DNA of 64,000 nucleotides from Misgurnus anguillicaudatus (taxonomy: Eukaryota > Chordata > Actinopteri > Cypriniformes > Cobitidae): the NCBI RefSeq assembly GCF_027580225.2, contig NC_073337.2, positions 12,738,501 to 12,802,500 of the forward strand, written 5' to 3'. Under the pieces are notes generated by a model, which searched no databases, had not been told where the DNA came from, and saw only the letters and a program-made list of their open reading frames with translations. Positions 29,801 to 52,734 of this stretch are shown here, piece by piece. Numbering within the stretch: the first letter of the stretch is position 1; each line of letters begins with the position of its first letter. A program made the position numbers and the translations under genes.

Positions 29801-31766
29801 AACGCATTACTTTATAAATGTATTAATATTTGAGTTACTTTTTTAAGAAAGTAACACAATTAGTTACTTTTTTGGGGAGTAATTTAATATTGTAATGCAT
29901 TACTTTTAAAAGTAACTTTCCCCAACACTGCAAAGGAATAGTTCACCCAAAAATTAAAAAATAAACCCATATTTTACTCACCATCAAGCTGTACACTCAC
30001 CTAAAGGATTATTAGGAACACCATACTAATACAGTGTTTGACCCCCTTTCGCCTTCAGAACTGCCTTAATTCTACATGGCATTGATGCAGCATTCTTTAG
30101 AAATGTTGGCCCATATTGATAGGATAGCATCTTGCAGTTGAAATGATTCAAGCTTTGTGACATGGTGCATTATCCTGCTGAAAGTAGCCATCAGAGGATG
30201 GGTACATGGTGGTCATAAACGGATGGACATGGTCAGAAACGTTGCAGGTAGGATGTGGCATTTAAATGATGCCCATTTGGCACTAAGGGGCCTAAAGTGT
30301 GCCAGAAAACATCCCCCACACCATTACACCACCACCACCAGCCTGCACAGTGGTAACAAGGCATGATGGATCCATGTTCTCATTCTGTTTACGCCAAATT
30401 CTGACTCTACCATCTGAATGTCTCAACAGAAATCGAGACTCATCAGACCAGGCAACATTTTTCCAGTCTTCAACTGTCCAATTTTGGTGAGCTCCTGCAA
30501 ATTGTAGCCTCTTTTCCTATTTGTATTGAAGATGAGTGGTACCCGGTGGAGTCTTCTGCTGTTGTAGCCCATCCGCCTCAAGGTTGTGCGTGTTGTGGCT
30601 TCACAAATGCTTTGCTGCATACCTCGGTTGTAACGAGTGATTTCAGTCAAAGTTGCTCTTCTATCAGCTTGAATCAGTCAGCTCATTCTCCTCTGACCTC
30701 TAGCATCAACAAGGCATTTTCGCCCACAGGACTGCCGCATACTGAATGTTTTTCACTTTTCACACCATTCTTTGTAAACCCTAGAAATGGTTGTGCGTAA
30801 AAATGCCAGTAACTGAAATACTCTGGCCCGTCTGGCACCAACAACCATGCCACGCTCAAAATTGCTTAAATCATCTTTCTTTCCCATTCTGACATTCAGT
30901 TTGGAGTTCAGGAGATTGTCTTGATCAGGACCACACACCTAAACGCATTTATGCAACTGCCATGTGATTGGTTGATTAGATAATTGCATTAATGAGAAAT
31001 TGAACAGGTGTTCCTAATAATCCTTTAGGTGAGTGTATATGACTTTCTTTTTCAGCCAAACCCAGTCAGAGTATTAAAACCTACTTAACTACTTAAAACT
31101 GATAATTTATTAAGGCCTCCTACATTTTAATCACCTTTGTAATAAAAATGTTTGTTTTAATTTCCGTCAGTATATGGTGCATAACAAATACTACATTTTG
31201 CTTAAAGAAAATTAAGAGGTTTATAGGCAATTAAGCTTTGGAAAGAAATACAAGATCAGTTTCTTCTTTCTGCAGAATAAATCGTATGATGGGAATGGTG
31301 AAAAAAATGCTCCAGTAAAGCAGGATGCAGAGACGCAAACGGCAGCTGTTCCTGCTTTGTCCTGCTGTGATGTCTCAGTACAGTGTTCACTTATTCAGAC
31401 AGGCTCCATCAACTCCATCTCTTTTCCCACTGGTGATTATAAAACCGGCAGCTGTACCACTAGGCGGCAGTCTGTTCATTTTAATGAAATGCCATCTGGG
31501 GCAACAAAAGAGAAGGCGCAGACACATCCAAAAGCAACGAAAGGTTTCGTAAATCTTTATCATTACGTAAATCTCACAAACAGACAAGCCAGAGAATATG
31601 TTGGTGTGTCGGAAATAGTAACTTTTTTTATCCTCTGTTTACTCCAGAACTGAAAATAGGGCAACTGTTGGAATGCAGAGTGAAAGAGAGGTGTGAGGAC
31701 CAACGGTTCGAAAGTGTGATGCGAAACCCTGTCAAGGGCGTCAGGCGTGCAGAAGACAATCTGTGA
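23794..31766 (+). CDS. redic1: redic1 (C12orf40 orthologue), regulator of meiotic class I crossover intermediates, 12 coding exons
   Basis: Joining 12 exons gives about 450 codons with all phases consistent. The protein opens MNWVGGSRSRFMKHKEDTI, the hallmark N terminus of vertebrate C12orf40/REDIC1, followed by LLTLFIVNQIASKKK, LELPMSPCSPS, NIFLETSFSSST and a C-terminal block with DAETQTAAV and DVSVQCSLIQTGS that matches the human Q-T/V-Q-C region. REDIC1 is a meiosis-specific protein that localises to recombination sites and is needed for class I crossovers; human mutations cause azoospermia. It has no catalytic domain and is largely disordered and Ser/Thr-rich. It is shorter than human (about 650 aa), mainly through loss of middle low-complexity sequence. 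Its position between abcd2 and slc2a13 fits human chromosome 12. The exon 7/8 and 11/12 junctions are the least certain. Confidence 0.9.
23981..24023 (+). CDS. redic1: redic1 exon 2
   Basis: 43 nt, acceptor CATCAG|GAGCAG, donor CAGAGG|GTGAGA; completes the Arg codon and encodes SRFMKHKEDTIKQR, a basic N-terminal segment. Confidence 0.9.
24655..25510. repeat. Diverged tandem array, ~135-210 bp spacing, five units
   Basis: A core ATGAAAACTACACTCTTAGA / GCTTTCCAACAATATATAGT / TTGTCATGATT recurs at about 24709, 24844, 25022, 25199 and 25409. Between cores lie CTCTCACTACGTCAT-type segments, and in the last two units small GTCCCGCTGGCGGGAC-type hairpins. It fills most of redic1 intron 2. No frame crosses units. 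Confidence 0.75.
25629..25767 (+). CDS. redic1: redic1 exon 3
   Basis: 139 nt, acceptor CTCTAG|GCTTTT, donor AATG|GTACTG. It encodes AFFQKQRMKKFKN and DLLTLFIVNQIASKKKHN, the most conserved N-terminal block. Confidence 0.92.
25959..26085 (+). CDS. redic1: redic1 exon 4
   Basis: 127 nt, acceptor TTTCAG|GCAAAC, donor TACAG|GTGTAG. It contains ALELPMSPCSPSNLDL, which aligns with human LELPMSP. Confidence 0.92.
26173..26254 (+). CDS. redic1: redic1 exon 5
   Basis: 82 nt, acceptor GACAG|TGCCCA, donor AAGCCG|GTAAGG. It encodes AHDSDTVDTHGFNIRK through FKFKP; phase agrees on both sides. Confidence 0.85.
26380..26571 (+). CDS. redic1: redic1 exon 6
   Basis: 192 nt (64 codons), acceptor TTTTTAG|CTTTCA, donor ACAAAG|GTAACC. 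Low-complexity Ser/Pro-rich sequence beginning LSPLLESNLSDLSGSENQ. Confidence 0.85.
26990..28059. mobile_element. Composite repeat region in redic1 intron 6
   Basis: 27004-27300 resembles a fragment of a TTCACACGG-type element. 27330-28059 is an element with TAGCCCTTAACGGACAAAC on the left and CATTACACCTTTAA on the right, interrupted by the hAT copy 27454-27961. The ends of the outer pieces are approximate. Confidence 0.5.
27454..27961. mobile_element. hAT-type MITE with exact 8-bp TSD
   Basis: The ends TTAGCCTGG and CCAGGCTA are inverted and flanked by atttactg on each side (27446-27453 and 27962-27969). 508 bp, no transposase. Confidence 0.85.
28176..28294 (+). CDS. redic1: redic1 exon 7
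   Basis: Acceptor TTTAG|TTTGAG; encodes FELFSQPMTSANAWTD through VADILFGITLP. Two donors are possible: CCAAA|GTGGGT (28294), which keeps frame with the strong exon 8 acceptor, or AAGTGG|GTAAAC (28298), which needs a different exon 8 start. The first is used here. Confidence 0.8.
28409..28805. mobile_element. TTAA-flanked foldback MITE
   Basis: It starts AGGGATACTTCACCCC and ends GGTGAACTATCCCT with TTAA outside both ends (28405-28408, 28806-28809). Long inner arms (AAATATCTT..., AAGATATTTTGAGAAATG) pair. The right tip is duplicated, giving a perfect local palindrome at 28738-28794. Confidence 0.85.
28738..28794. repeat. 57-nt palindrome at the foldback tip
   Basis: Two 28-nt arms, from ACCTAAAAATGAAAATTCTG to its exact complement, around one central base. 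It probably arose by inverted duplication of the MITE terminus. Confidence 0.85.
29138..29253 (+). CDS. redic1: redic1 exon 8
   Basis: 116 nt, acceptor GTCACAG|CACAGA, donor ATAAAG|GTAGAG. It encodes TDTAEQSAYSGLYPASPL and ends DFTNRDHK. The acceptor choice is tied to the exon 7 donor. Confidence 0.8.
29496..29565 (+). CDS. redic1: redic1 exon 9
   Basis: 70 nt, acceptor CTTATAG|AAAATC, donor GTCCA|GTAAGT. It encodes NPYAEKTTNIFLETSFSSST, similar to human NIFTVPELTFSNST. Confidence 0.87.
29653..29707 (+). CDS. redic1: redic1 exon 10
   Basis: 55 nt, acceptor TTCTTAG|AAGAAA, donor GCACAG|GTATAA; encodes RNSEGSENMDRDGHFLAQ. Confidence 0.85.
29726..29930. mobile_element. Short hAT-type MITE with 8-bp TSD
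   Basis: The ends AAGTGTTGTGGG and CCCCAACACTG are near inverts, flanked by caaaggaa (29718-29725, 29931-29938). The interior is made of alternating TAACGCATTAC and AGTTACTTTT blocks, a common fish MITE type. It starts only 18 bp after the redic1 exon 10 donor. Confidence 0.85.
29994..31035 (-). mobile_element. Tc1/mariner-like element, copy 1, internally deleted
   Basis: Termini CACTCACCTAAAGGATTATT, inverted at the right end, with TA at both borders (29992-29993, 31036-31037). It inserted into a TTAA-type MITE whose halves remain on each side (ATAGTTCACCC on the left, AAACCCAGTCAGAG on the right). The transposase runs on the minus strand and is broken. It lies in redic1 intron 10. Confidence 0.92.
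30010..30887 (-). pseudogene. Dead Tc1-like transposase (copy 1)
   Basis: The start MGKKDDLSNFERGMVVGARR aligns with the copy at 41458. The DNA-binding N terminus and part of the catalytic domain (WCEK, TLRRMGYNSRRLHRVPL) can be followed, but across several frames. The C-terminal DDE segment with NAPCH and SPDLNPIEH is missing through an internal deletion near 30139. It cannot encode an active enzyme. Confidence 0.85.
31276..31543 (+). CDS. redic1: redic1 exon 11
   Basis: 268 nt, acceptor TCTGCAG|AATAAA, donor ACGAAAG|GTTTCG. It encodes KQDAETQTAAVPALSCCDVS and VQCSLIQTGSINS, aligning with the human C-terminal region. The donor is non-consensus after GT; read-through would instead give a stop at 31653. 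Confidence 0.85.
31648..31766 (+). CDS. redic1: redic1 exon 12, probable terminal exon
   Basis: 119 nt with TGA; preceded by a strong polypyrimidine tract and ACTCCAG|AACTGA. In frame with exon 11 it encodes ELKIGQLLECRVKERCEDQR and ends RRAEDNL. There is no clear human counterpart, so this exon rests on splice signals and open frame only. Confidence 0.6.
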
Positions 31767-33669
31767 AGAAGAACTTCGCAGCAGAAAAAGGTGCAAATTG
31801 TGTCTTTGAGGAAACCGAGAGATATGACGGAATTGCTGACATTTTGCTGACATTGAAGAGAAATGATAAAAGATTTAATAGTTAGAAAAGCAGCAAGAAA
31901 ATGAATTCACACACCCAGAGCTAAAAGCAGATTATAATTCTCTGCACTAAAAACAGAATCTTTGCATTGTTATATATCATCATCATCTCTTTATTATATT
32001 ATATTTCCAGGTACATATTCAAGTTTTCAAAGTTCATATATTTACTTTTATAGAATATAAATCTAGCAAACATTTACAGCAACAGTAATCAAACACAATA
32101 TTTGTATCAATGGTATAAACACTGCATTACATTTTTTCCACATATACAAATACAAAAAAATACACTAAAAACATTTGATGTTCATTGGTAGTGACAAAGG
32201 GCTGTCCATATTGGAGCACCTTCCAAATACAATCTAAAATTCAAATACATCTGGTACACATAAAACTGCTTAATAAACCTCTAAATTACATATAAGACAA
32301 ATTCATTTTTTCTGTTTTGGAGATGTGGTTAATTTCTTAAAGCAACATTTCACCCCAAAAAGAAAATTATATCATTTACAAATTGTCATGCCCTCACAAA
32401 CCTGTATGATTTTTGTCCTGTGTGGAACACATAAGATGCTTTGAACAATCTATACGTTGCTCTTTTCCAAACAATGAAAGCATACAGTACAGTGACCCAG
32501 GGGTGTCAAAAACAAGAACCAAAAGAGTCTACTGTACAGTAGATACAGCCCATGCACTATATTCCAAGTCTTTTTACTATATTAAAAGCAATACTATAAC
32601 TAATCTCTTAGCATATAGCATATTTCCTATTTCCTAATATATTGTCTGATTTAAATTTTAATTCCTACACATACATAGTTTTAGTTAATAATGTATAATA
32701 ATGTACATTATGAAAAGTTAATAATACGTACTTTAGGTATGTTCCTCATAGCTATCATATGGCTTCAAACTACTTTTATGCTACGTATCTGACAGTAAAA
32801 AAAACATAATCCATATTCATTGTACTGAAAAGAACAGCTTAGTAAACATTCACTTGTGTGTTCCACGGCTGAAAGAAAGTCATACAGGTTTAGAGAGACC
32901 TGAAAATAAGTTATTTCTTTAAAATCTGAATATATATAATATATTGTCTTAGTTTACTTTGTGCTTTAGTCTCATTCAATAAAAAAATTACATAATAATT
33001 TAACATAACAAATAAAACACCATACACATATCCTGATGTGCACAATTATATATCACCAAACAGACTGAAACCTTTAAATGAGTGCTTTTAAATTGATTTT
33101 ACAATAGCTATCAACTTGATTTTGATAAAGCTAAAGCCACGACATACAGATTTTCAGGTCAGTTTGGCACATGTTAGTGTGTATTTGTTCACTGTATGCT
33201 TACATAGTATCACAACAGAACATTGAATATTACAGTATTTGTCAAAACAGTTATCCTTTTCTGTTTCATGGACAAGACTGGTGCAATGGCTTTTGTACAC
33301 TAGGCTAAGGAAGACAAATAAAATGATACAAAAATTAAAAAGCAAACTTGGAAATGAAACAATACTAAAACAAACTGAAGAAATTGTAAACATATTTTGT
33401 AAGGCCACACTACACTATCACAGGAAACTGCAGAAAGCTACATAACGTTTTTTTATATTCTACTTTTAGTGAAGGCCCTGCTAGTAATAAAGTCTAAAAT
33501 AAGACTTTAAAACTAGACAATCAAAGGCAGATCCCATATTACAAACAAACAACGTGATTTGCTACAAGTTTTAAAGCCTCAACATTTGCAGATTTTAATG
33601 AGGAGGCCACCAAGACATGAAAATGACACGTTGTCATATTATATTTTGTTGATGTTAAGCAATTGAATC
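31767..33669. other. redic1 3' UTR and convergent spacer toward slc2a13
   Basis: No coding exon. A candidate AATAAA for redic1 is at 32272-32277. 32340-32925 appears to be an old TTAA-type MITE (blocks CCTGTATGA...TGTGGAACAC and GTGTTCCAC...TCATACAGG pair). The remainder is AT-rich without structure I can name. Confidence 0.5.
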
Positions 33670-34116
33670 CAGTGGCGGCTCGTGACTGCTCTTCCGAGGA
33701 TGCGCTAATTCAAAATAAGTGTTCGGATTGTCACGTGTGTTGTTCCCTTTTCCAAAATATGTGTCCTGTGTGTGGAGAGATCCTGTGTGCATCACGTGTT
33801 CTGCCAAAATAAGTGCCCGCTGCACACGCGTCAAAACAGTTTATGATAAAAGAGACGCTCACGTTCCCACGCAAGACACTTCCTTAACAGGAAACTCTGA
33901 TTACGCATGAGTATCTGGCAAACGCGAGCGTCTCTTTTCAAGTTCAAGTTCAAGGCAGCAGGCACTTATTTTGGCATGACACGTGATGCACACACGATCT
34001 CCCAAAGCGCAGAACACATATCTTGAAATGACGAACCACACACATGACAAGCTACATCCTGTTGTGACGAACTTCGCATCGTGCGCTTCAAAAAAAGAAG
34101 TCACCAGCCGTCACTG
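33670..34116. mobile_element. hAT-type foldback element with exact 8-bp TSD
   Basis: The ends CAGTGGCGGCTCGTGACT and AGTCACCAGCCGTCACTG are near-perfect inverts, flanked by attgaatc (33662-33669, 34117-34124). Relatives lie at 5393-5789 and 55033-55290. It sits just beyond the candidate slc2a13 polyadenylation signal. Confidence 0.88.
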
Positions 34117-34331
34117 ATTGAATCAGGTTAGTATTTTTAATTTAAGGTCATTTTTAGATATAAAATTTGCATTGTGTTCGCATTAAACATTACATCAGAA
34201 AAAAACAACATCCTTCTGCATATATTACACATAAATAAGCAGAGGATATAAGTAATTTGCCAGTAGATCTGCATGTGCCGCAATGCAAAACCACTGACAA
34301 CACTATAACAACTGACTTGGCACTGCATGTT

Positions 34332-34337
34332 TTTATT
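34332..34337 (-). other. Candidate slc2a13 polyadenylation signal
   Basis: AATAAA on the minus strand, about 137 nt after the slc2a13 stop codon. It would give a short 3' UTR; more distal signals are also possible. Confidence 0.4.
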
Positions 34338-34473
34338 TGTGTGTGCTCTGCAACCCTGTTTTCACCATCTCAGTGAACATCGAGATGAAAGGGACTCAAC
34401 CTGATCGTTACAGCAGGCGGATCAGGGTTGAGCGAGTCTGTTCAATCGATACCTTCTCATCCCCTTCTACCTG

Positions 34474-46424
<11,951 letters not shown>

Positions 46425-46734
46425 CTAAAGACAGAATGGAAAGGGAACAGTTAAGAATGAATATTTACTTTAATGTGCATTTACATTTAAAACATATTAA
46501 CGTAAGTAATAAAGAAAGAAAATATGTGACCCTGTCTGTGAAATCCAGGCTAAAGTTGAATATTCTAATGATGAGATTAGGAGCATCAAAGTTTTATTCA
46601 TTCATTGATTTCACATTGATTTCAATATTTCACATGACCTTACTCAGTCAATATTAAATATATCAAGGTTATATTTACATTATGTAGGATGATTGTATAT
46701 AGAAAATGATCAATCATAAAAAGCTGACATTAGC

Positions 46735-46930
46735 TAAGTTTCCATGATCATCATCTCCCCTCGTCTTTGAGAAACCAAAACATTTGTTATTTTTAACAAG
46801 GTATTTGTTCAAGAGTTCAGTTTAGCCACTACCCTCACCATTAAACAAACAGAGACCGGAGGTTAAGTTACATCCAGACGCGTAACCATGACAACACGTG
46901 CGTCCGATGAAAGCATCTATACTGCTGGTA
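46735..46930. repeat. Dispersed repeat pair, copy 1
   Basis: GAAACCAAAACATTTGTTAT, TTTGTTCAAGAG, CAGTTTAGC and AAGTTACATCCAGAC recur at 61735-61900 in the same order and orientation. Family not identified. Confidence 0.6.
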
Positions 46931-47629
46931 TATCAGCACCACTTTGCCCGCATGAGAGAGCAGCATTACAATCAACTCAGTCACCTCATTCTAGCTAATG
47001 CCATTCCATTTGCCGAAATTAAAACAGCCTCATTTCTGTATACTAAACATAATTCTAACTAATTGTGTTTCATTATCGTTTCCAAAGCTTTAGGCCAAAG
47101 TCTTTTCCTTAAAACAACACTAGATGCAAACTCTAAGAGCTACACCTGTTTATTTAATCATCTTCATACTATTAGAACACACACATACGATTTAACATGC
47201 ACACACATGCTCGCCTATGACATCAGCACTTGAGCTCTGCATAATGGATTGAAGGTTAAGTGAAAGAGCAACACTCAGGCAAAAGTGTTTTCCTCTACAC
47301 AAAAGAGTGGAACAGGAAAACATTCATTAACTGGAAATGCTGTCTTGCCTAAGTGCATTATATTACATCTCATAAAAAGTTAGATGAAAACTTTTACAAA
47401 AAAATAAATAAAAATGTACTAGCCATTCAATACTGCACATATTCATGAACATAAATAATAATAAAAAGTAGTGAAGTAAAACTAAAGTAAATTGAAGTAG
47501 GTTTGTGTATAAAATGGACAACAGTGACAAATATATTTTCTAGGCATTTCAAAACAATTAAATCTGAATTAAATTAAATGGGTGATATAACGCGATTTCA
47601 TGTTTTCATTTGTCTTTAGAGTGTTAAAA

Positions 47630-49650
47630 ACTGTTAAAGATAAATAAAGTCCCGACTCCCGAGTCTTAAACCCAAAGATATATTCTTTCTAAAAGTGAAG
47701 GCTCATCCATGCCTTTCTAAAATGAACCATTCAAACACAGTTGCATGTTATGGTGTGGGAACATTTGCATAACACCGCCCATTGGGCCCAAATGTATACG
47801 CAAAGAAAGAAGGCATGAGTTTGATTTCCGTAGCATTTCCATCACATGCCTCAGGTATTCAGCCAATCACAACACACTGAATAGCTGGCCAATCAGGGCA
47901 CACTGTGCTTTTCATCATATACTGAGCTTTTTACAATTTGACGCGTTTCAGAAAGGTAGGGCATAGAGGAGCAACAATAATGTACGGTAGGGAAAATAAT
48001 GTGTTTTTTGAACCATAAACCATGTAAACACATTGCATTATACCAAATACACAAAATAATGTTGTTTTAAAGAGCCACACAGATCCAAAATTGAAACTGA
48101 CCTGTATTGCAGTGTGTCATAGCTGCCCATCAATGTAAACAATGTGCAAAGTAGTTGAACCAAAAAGTGCACGAATTATAAAGTTATTGGCTTCTAAAGT
48201 AGGGAGTCGACTCTGAATCGCTGAAACGAGTCGTCATATGGATTAAATCTCCTGCCTGTCTTTATCTACGAAATACGAACACTTTGCATAATAATCTCCG
48301 CCTACAGCCTTGCCCGGGAGAAACGAAAACTATGACCTGCCCACAGCTAGTTAGTGTGTAAACATCATATCACGCTATGTTTTCAGTTTGTGTTGTTTTC
48401 ACTACGAAAGGATGAAGAATCAGTGGTTAAAACTATTTTTTCAAGGAGAAAAGATACCCATATGGTTCAGTACCCACTTTATTTGGAACAACATGCGTCT
48501 TCTAACCACAACCTGTAAGTTACATACTTGCTTAAATGAGTGTAAAATGTTAGTGTCTGTTGTCGTGTTTTTTTGTTGGATTGTTTGTTGATGAATGATG
48601 TGTATTGTTGTCGGTGTTTTAAATCTTAATATAATGTCAGGGAGTCACGTTAGCAAGCGGCTAACACATGTGCACTCACTTAGTGTTTACATTTTTGCTA
48701 TGACCCGGTTAGCTTACATATTTGCCTAAATGAGTGTAAAACGTTAGTTTCTGTATTGGTTTTTATTGCTTGGATTGATGATGAATGATGTCGATAATGT
48801 CTTCTCAGTAAATCATGTTAGCACTAGGTCAATACATGTTGCACTATTGTTGGTCTGTGCCACTGATCTGTGGTCTGTGTGGAGACTGTGTCAGTTGACC
48901 AATCAGAGCAGAGTGGGCTACTGAAAGGTGGGGATTAGGAATACTGAGTCGTTAAACGGCTTCACACGAATCGTTTGGGGATCTCTGAGAAATGGGGTCA
49001 TTTTAAATGTATATTTTGAGAAAATTAAAGTGTTTTTTGACCTTGCATGCATTTAAACCTGTTGTCCGAGACTTGTGAAAGGATGCTTAAAATTTGCATC
49101 TTACTGGCTCTTTAAGCAATGCCATATGACTCCTTCAAGTTAAAGAGATCATACTGTATGATGCAATTTTATGTTTGCCTGTGTAGTGTTAAAAGCTATT
49201 TGTGCATTTAAGATCTGTAAAGTCGCAAAGATTAAAGTCTTGAACCCAAATATATTTTGAGATATTCTTTCTAAAAGTAAAGGCTCATCCTAAAATGCCT
49301 CATTCAAAAACGCCCCCATACATCTACATCACTGTGTGGGAAGATTTGCAAAGAAAGAAGCCAAAACTGTTATTCTCGCTGTAGAACTGCTTCCGCCACT
49401 GCAATGTCGTGGAGATGCTGTGTTTTGGTAGAGAGCGTAACAACTTTTCAGAACCATGAGCTTTGTAAGAATTGACGGGTTTCAGGATATAGTGAGGTAA
49501 AGAGGAACAACAATAATGAACGTTCTGTGGAATATAATGTGTTCTTTTAACCTTAAAGCACCTAAATGAATTGCATTACACCAAATACATAAAATTATTA
49601 TTTTTACTTATTACTAACTTCATAGTGTATGACCCCCCCAGAGTTAGTTA
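47630..49650. mobile_element. Two adjacent copies of a repeat with TTCTTTCTAAAAGT blocks
   Basis: Copy one (47630-49150, interrupted by 48071-49111) and copy two (49230-49650) share ATATTCTTTCTAAAAGT, GAGGAGCAACAATAATG-like and CATTGCATTATACCAAATAC-like blocks. A third copy lies inverted at 62700-62990. Ends are approximate. Confidence 0.6.
48071..49111. mobile_element. TTAA-flanked element, ~1.04 kb
   Basis: The ends AGAGCCAC and CTGGCTCT are short inverts, with TTAA outside (48067-48070, 49112-49115). It contains GAGTCGTCATATGGATTAAA and its partial inverse CGAATCGTTTGG. It lies inside the older 47630 repeat. Confidence 0.75.
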
Positions 49651-49658
49651 AATATTAA

Positions 49659-51784
49659 AGCCCCCCTAACCTAAAAATGCACTTTTAATTGTGTTTTTAG
49701 CAGAAAATGAGTCGCCAGTGTGTGTGTGTAGAAACATCCTGTAATTATACAAATCCATCAATTCTTCTTCGTGTAATCTCCTTTAAACTGCAACAGTCAC
49801 ACAAAACAGGCTGTTGGGGATCCCCTAGTCTCGCTTAGCCAGAACTTCAATACTGAAGGTCTGGTGTTTTTTTGCTGCTTTTTTGGCCAATGCCCACCCA
49901 CAAGGCCATTTGACCGACATGTCAAACAACCAATCACAGTTTGTTTCGTCTAGCGTCACGTTTTGGAGTGTAAAAAAGTCCCCACAATAACGAACAGGTT
50001 GGCAACAAGTCAGTCATTGAAATAACCAGCTGCAACCAAATAACATCTATATAAACAACATTACTCACCATTAAACAACATTGTGCACTTTATCAAAGCA
50101 CTTCAGATGAACCGAACGCCAGCTGCGATCTTTTTGACTCCACTAACTGCCTCAAGCTAAATTCTTGGACGTCTTTTAGAGAGTCTATACCAGAAGCTTT
50201 TATATTTTTGAAAATGCAAAGTTTAGCTGATCATGATAACTGCTCATTATTAGCATCGTAAACACAACTGATTCTCTTCCTCGTACAAACATCAGAGCTT
50301 TGTTTCTCGGGGGCCCGAGAATAATCGCGGCACTCGCGTCTCCCGGAATTCCGGTTTATTTCAACAAATCAGAGGACGACTTCGACATTCTCACAGTGTT
50401 ACAAGTTTGTACGATACACATCAGATGTTTAGCCAATATTCTGTGGGCGTGACATCTGAGGCTGAGACTGGGGATCCTGTATCAATGTGATGTCTAGTGT
50501 TGGGCGATATGCCCCATTTAGAGATCGTCCTATCGTCAGCCTGTGAGATCGGCGATACACGATAGTATCGGGGGGCGGGCAGTAGTTTACTCATTTTTTT
50601 ATTTGTTAATTTTTTACTCATTATAACAAGTCACTTGATTGGTGGACAAAAAAGAACAAGAGCAACACCGTCATGACCGCAACCTTCTTAAAACTTACTG
50701 ATGCCATTAATGCGAGCGCGTCATTAAAACACTAACCATGGTTACTTAATAACTGTAAAAATATGCATCTGCGCACACACACGTGCGCGCACATACAAAC
50801 AATTCAATGCATTTGTTTAGTGCTGTTGCAGAACCCGACACGTGTCAAGCAGTGGTGCTCTCATGGGTGCCTTTTTAAACACATTGGTCCAGCGGAACGC
50901 AATCATATTTTAAACACAATCATATTTTAAACACGAGGGACGTATTGCTACAACTCATTGAAATGCATATCAGGATTAATACCTAGTGATCTGACTTCGG
51001 ACAGCGCAAGCTCTCTCTGCACGTCTGCGAGAGTGAGAGAGGCGCCAATATGCAGCGGGTCATATTTTAAACAAAAGGGATAGTTTTCCTTAGCTCGCAT
51101 GAAACGCATAGAACTGAACAAATACATAAGGATTACTACTTTAGTTTATGTTTAGATGTCGGACAGATGCGAGAGCGCGTGCACGTGAGACAAAGAGAAG
51201 CGCAACTGGATTTAGTGATAGAAGGAGTCCAAGACGCGCACATTAGGTGCAGGACAGGTACATGCAAGAAGGAATTCTCTCTTTACAGGAAAGCATGCAA
51301 TGTGGATGTTAATGTAAAACTATGATAATAATAATAACCATTCGCCAACTATCGTCATGACTATCGCCATGAAAGCCTGCCATTGGCGATATGTCTGGAG
51401 ATGGTCGATACACAATACTATCGTCTATCGGCACAACCCTAGTGATGTCACATTGATTACGCCCCACCTATGACCGCTCACAGACTCCGCCTTATGAGTG
51501 CATACTGTAGTTCAACCTTCTGCCAGAGATACATGTTTTGATGTAGTCCAAAGCACATGTGTAAGCGCACTACCCCGTACTTTGCATACGGGGAGGGGAA
51601 CAGAAGCCTTCTTTGCATTTAAAAAGACACACACAAAAACAGCACGTTGATTCTCCAAATGGCCATGTTCAACATCGTATAATTAAAGATCTGTGGTGTA
51701 TTTTGAGCTGAAACTTTACAAACACATTCTGGGGATACCAGAGACTGTTTTTATATTGCTGAAAACACCTAGGTTATGCACCCT
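49659..51784. mobile_element. TTAA-flanked element interrupted by a hAT copy
   Basis: It begins GCCCCCCTAACC after TTAA (49655-49658) and ends GGTTATGCACCC before TTAA (51785-51788). The hAT insertion 50495-51441 with its duplication sits inside. Confidence 0.65.
50495..51441. mobile_element. hAT-type element with exact 8-bp TSD
   Basis: The ends TAGTGTTGGGC and GGCACAACCCTA are near inverts, followed inward by GATAGTATCG-type and ACAATACTATCG blocks. They are flanked by gtgatgtc (50487-50494, 51442-51449). 947 bp, no transposase frame. Confidence 0.88.
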
Positions 51785-52734
51785 TTAAATAAAAGACATT
51801 CTGCTATTTTTAAGAATTTAGTTTTTTCAGTACATGTCAAAAATACTGATTTTGCTACTATACAGTATGAGTGCTGTGATGAAGGCAGCTTAATAATGAC
51901 ATTTTTGGCATAGCTTATTCATCTCACCATTTACATTTTTTCCTAATCAATGACTGCAAAGGAACTTCTGAGTTTAAATATATCTGCTTGTACTATGTAC
52001 ACATGTTTTTCACTGTAAGATCTATTTTGTCCAAACCTAAACGTCATATCCTAAATGAATACAGTGATAAAATGAAATACACTTGAACTATACTATAGTT
52101 CTTCTTGTTAAATTTGAGCACAGCTAGAATCCATTCTGGAACTCTGCCTAATTAAACCTTGTTTCTAGTTTCAAAATAGACCAGAAAATACAGCCCTGCT
52201 TTCACACTTTATCCTCTTATCAGCATTCTCAGAGCTTTCTGCACACTGAGAGGATTTCTCAATGGGGAAGCAGGGAAGCTTTATTTTCTTTTTTCTTTTA
52301 TAAAATCTCTGTTTGCCCTTTTATACGGGGTATGACCATGTGTTTCCCTGTCGTCAAATTAAAAGGAGGAGAAAACAATTTAATAGTAAAGAAACTTTCC
52401 TATGGGCTGTAAACCTTAATTTAAATGTTTGTGATTGAACGCAGGTGTACGCTATAGCCCATGATGTCACAGGTCTCAGCTGTGAGTCGCTGAACATTTC
52501 ACTGGCACTTATTTAGGTCATTCCAGCAATAATGCAGATTTAATTGAAAGAAACTCTGTGTGAGCGAGAGAGGAAAAGCAAGAAACAACCATGAAATTAG
52601 GACCTCTGTTACAGTAATAGTCCACCCATAAAATTTAAACCTCTCATCTTTTACTCTAAAATAATATAAAGCTCATAATCATACAGCGTTGGGTGAAAAA
52701 GGGAGCCCAGCAGCTGGGTTGAAATTAACCAATT

